Source: Martelella radicis
GTDB taxonomy: Bacteria; Pseudomonadota; Alphaproteobacteria; Rhizobiales; Rhizobiaceae
Direction: 5' to 3'
NCBI RefSeq assembly: GCF_014196625.1
Contig: NZ_JACIDZ010000012.1
Coordinates: forward strand, 62,001-126,000
DNA: 64,000 nucleotides
In this document: positions 61,783 through 64,000 of the stretch, piece after piece
Numbering within the stretch: the stretch's first letter is position 1
How the letters are laid out: every line of letters begins with the position of its first letter
The notes under the pieces: model-generated
Seen by the model: the letters and a program-made list of their open reading frames with translations, nothing else
The model's database searches: none
Told to the model about the DNA's origin: nothing
Translations under genes and position numbers: made by a program

Positions 61783-64000
61783 TCAGGGGTTCAGGTAGTA
61801 GGAAGCCGGCTGCGGAGGGCTGAAAAGGAAACCTTGAAGGCCTTCGCAGCCCTGATTGCGCAACCATGCTTCCTGTTCGCGCGTCTCGACGCCTTCAGCT
61901 ATGATCGATATGCCGAGATGGTGGGCCATGGTGATGATCAACTCCACCAGCGATGTATCGCTGCTGTCATGCGGCACACCGGCAATGAAGGTCTTGTCAA
62001 TCTTGAGTTCGTTCAACGGAAACTGCTTGAGATAGACAAGGGCCGAATAGCCGGTGCCGAAATCATCGATCGACAAACGGATGTTGAGCGCCCTGATTTT
62101 CCTGAGCTGCGAAAGCGCCAGGTCGAAATTGGCGATCATGAGGCTTTCCGTCATTTCCAGCGTCAGCCGTTCGGGCTCGAATTGGTATTGATCGAGCAGC
62201 AGCGCAAGGTCGTCGACGAATTTTTCGCGCAGGAACTGGCGAACCGATACGTTCACGGCCAGATGCAGGTCGGGGTTGCGGGCAAGCATCCTGCAGGCCT
62301 CCTCCAGAACCCAGGCGCCGATGGGCACGATCAGTCCCGTTGCCTCGGCGACATGGATGAAGCTGCCGGGACCGATGATGCCGCGCTCGGGATGATCAAG
62401 CCGCAGCAGCGCCTCGAAATGCCGTCCCGGCGCGCCCTCGATGATCTTTGGCTGGAGAAACAGCCTGAGGCCGCCGTTCTGCAGGGCCTTCTCCAGCGCG
62501 GTCTCGACATCGAACCGGGCAACGAGATCCTCCACCATTTCGGCGTGAAACCAGGTGATGCTGCCGCGACCGCGCGATTTGGCGTTGTGCATGGCCAGAT
62601 CGGCGCGGCGCAATTCCTCATCCGCGCCTTCCGAGGAGGGGCTGACCAGAACCGCTCCGGCGCTGGCGCTTGGCGTGAGCTGGTTGCCGTTGATGAAGGC
62701 CTGGCGCGAAAGGCAGGCGTGCAGGTCCTCGATTTTCGCGTGCGCGGCGGCGCGTGCCTTGTCTTCCTCGCCTCCAAGCGCCGTCAGGAACACGACGAAT
62801 TCGTCGCTGGACAGGCGTGCCGTGAAGGATCCGGCATCGATGTTGTCGCTCAGCCGGCGGCTGGTGGTTTTCAGCAGCGCGTCGCCGATATTGTGCCCGA
62901 AAATCGAGTTCACGGCGGCGAAACTGTCGAGGTCGAAGATCGCGATCGCCATATGTTGGCGGTTGACCCTGTGGGTCGCGAGGAAGCCGAGAAGCACTTC
63001 CTGTGCCTTGGCCCGATTGGCCAGCTTCGTCAGAGGATCGTAATAGGCAAGCGCCTCGATCCTGGCTTCCGTGCGCCTTCGCTCGGTGACGTCGCGCCAG
63101 ACGCTGACCGAGCCGAGACGTTCGCCGCGCGCGTCGATCACCGGCGCCTTGATCATTTCCAGCGTGTACTTGCGTCCCGCGGGATTTGTGACCTCACCCT
63201 GATTGATTAGCTTGCCCTGGTTGTTCACGTCGGAGAAGACCTGCTGCATCAACAGCGCGTCTGTGCTCTTGCCAAAAATCTCCCGATCCGTCTTGCCGAC
63301 GATCAGCTCGGCCGGCATGCCGACAAACTCGGCGGCGGCCTGGTTGCAGGCCTCCAGCGTGCCGTCAGGTCGCTTGAAATAGATCTGGTCGGGAATCGCA
63401 TCGATCACGACGCGCAGGAGAAGGTGCTGTCGGCCGAGCGCGCGCACCAGCTTGCGCCCGCGAATGAGGACAATGGCGAGAATGATGACGATGCTCAGCA
63501 GAACCGCAATCGCGGAAATGAGCGTCAGGTTCAAGAGACCGTCGGTCGCCTTGAGTTCGGCCGATGTCTGACGAACGGCGTCTTCCAGATTGGATGAATA
63601 GGCGGCCAGCGGCTCGTCGCCCATGTGCAGGTTTTCGGCCTCCGCGATTACCGAGAAAAGCCTGGTCTTCTGCTGGAAAATGATAGGCCAGGAGAATATC
63701 CGGACCGTGTGGATGGACCCGTCCTTGAAGCGGTGGGGGAACAGGAAATAGCGCTGTTCGCCGTCGCGCGCATTCTCCATCTGTCGCTTGATCTTGTCTT
63801 CGGACATCTGGTTGAGATCGTGCACGAACAGTTCCCTGAACTCGGTGGAAGTCCAGCCGTAAAGGGATTGCGCGGCGTGATTGGCAGCAAGGATCTTGCC
63901 GTCGGCCGGCTCGATCAGCAGCATTGCGACGGGGCTGCCCTCGAAAAAGTCGGGAAGGCGGATGAGCGGGACCTGAGCCCTGAGTTGCGCGGTAGCGACG
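61783..64000 (-). CDS. PAS-PAS-GGDEF-EAL protein, degenerate GGDEF (5' end outside window)
   Basis: The frame is open past the right edge. From 63999 it reads a PAS-like segment ending LIRLPDFFEGSPVAMLLIEP, so the ATG at 63924 is internal and the true N-terminus lies outside. The visible part has a PAS domain (MLLIEPADGKILAANHAAQS), a membrane helix (AIAVLLSIVIILAIVLI), a second PAS, a GGDEF domain with the motif changed to SSDEF (62797-62811), which argues against cyclase activity, and an EAL domain with intact EAL (62407-62415), EMTESL, DDFGTGYSAL and EGVETREQ. Predicted cyclic-di-GMP phosphodiesterase whose GGDEF domain may bind GTP as a regulator. Confidence 0.9.
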   Translation of the reverse strand, partial: VATAQLRAQVPLIRLPDFFEGSPVAMLLIEPADGKILAANHAAQSLYGWTSTEFRELFVHDLNQMSEDKIKRQMENARDGEQRYFLFPHRFKDGSIHTVRIFSWPIIFQQKTRLFSVIAEAENLHMGDEPLAAYSSNLEDAVRQTSAELKATDGLLNLTLISAIAVLLSIVIILAIVLIRGRKLVRALGRQHLLLRVVIDAIPDQIYFKRPDGTLEACNQAAAEFVGMPAELIVGKTDREIFGKSTDALLMQQVFSDVNNQGKLINQGEVTNPAGRKYTLEMIKAPVIDARGERLGSVSVWRDVTERRRTEARIEALAYYDPLTKLANRAKAQEVLLGFLATHRVNRQHMAIAIFDLDSFAAVNSIFGHNIGDALLKTTSRRLSDNIDAGSFTARLSSDEFVVFLTALGGEEDKARAAAHAKIEDLHACLSRQAFINGNQLTPSASAGAVLVSPSSEGADEELRRADLAMHNAKSRGRGSITWFHAEMVEDLVARFDVETALEKALQNGGLRLFLQPKIIEGAPGRHFEALLRLDHPERGIIGPGSFIHVAEATGLIVPIGAWVLEEACRMLARNPDLHLAVNVSVRQFLREKFVDDLALLLDQYQFEPERLTLEMTESLMIANFDLALSQLRKIRALNIRLSIDDFGTGYSALVYLKQFPLNELKIDKTFIAGVPHDSSDTSLVELIITMAHHLGISIIAEGVETREQEAWLRNQGCEGLQGFLFSPPQPASYYLNP

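Overview
This window is high-GC DNA from an alphaproteobacterium, almost certainly a member of the Rhizobiales (Rhizobiaceae-like; genus not settled). The evidence is rhizobial gene neighbourhoods (pyrB-pyrC'-plsY-dprA-topA-rnr, and trxB-lsrB beside two tandem AbcR-type sRNAs), two Rhizobium-type intergenic mosaic elements (RIME) and rhizobial-style RutR-controlled pyrimidine catabolism. I recognise no rRNA, tRNA, CRISPR array, insertion sequence, prophage or replication origin. It reads as ordinary chromosome with dense operons.

Layout. 1-2.6 kb: 5' part of an RND efflux permease gene and its periplasmic adaptor, with a promoter and palindromic operator upstream. 3-19.6 kb: a reductive pyrimidine-degradation region. 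An NMT1/ThiY-like ABC transporter, dihydropyrimidinase, an N-carbamoyl-beta-alanine amidohydrolase and several small or accessory genes lie in one long minus-strand array, divergent from rutR with a RutR-like box between them. preA-preT lies beyond a glycosyltransferase and a GGDEF-EAL gene. Together these would import uracil/thymine, reduce the ring (PreAT), open it (HydA) and release beta-amino acid, CO2 and NH3. 20-27 kb: aspartate aminotransferase, a GluR0-like ligand-gated potassium channel, a LysR/epimerase divergent pair, a ChaA-type cation/H+ exchanger and an old yellow enzyme. 27.4-30.6 kb: two tandem AbcR-like sRNAs, lsrB/vtlR, trxB and an Lrp/AsnC regulator. 30.6-33.7 kb: two glycosyltransferases and small membrane proteins.

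33.9-41.6 kb: a CPA2 antiporter, an MFS transporter, rpmG (L33), a spermidine-synthase-like protein, a diguanylate cyclase, a guanidine-II (mini-ykkC) riboswitch driving an SMR guanidinium exporter, an AlkB-like dioxygenase, a DUF983 protein, a second RIME and a secreted protein. 41.8-51.6 kb: the housekeeping block rnr, topA, dprA, plsY, a non-catalytic dihydroorotase homologue and pyrB. 51.7-64 kb: an AidB-like acyl-CoA dehydrogenase, a DUF1127 protein, aminopeptidase P, azlCD, a TetR-controlled NAD(P)-binding/DUF1772 pair with three operator copies, a cupin/LysR pair, pncA, and a PAS-GGDEF-EAL gene that runs off the right edge.

The most interesting items are the guanidine-II riboswitch with its exporter, the tandem AbcR pair with matched promoters and terminators, the GluR0-like channel with both a TVGYGD filter and amino-acid-binding residues, the catalytically dead PyrC homologue fused in operon to pyrB, and the elaborated RutR pyrimidine operon. 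None is certain to be undescribed. Functions rest on motif recognition by eye, without database searches.
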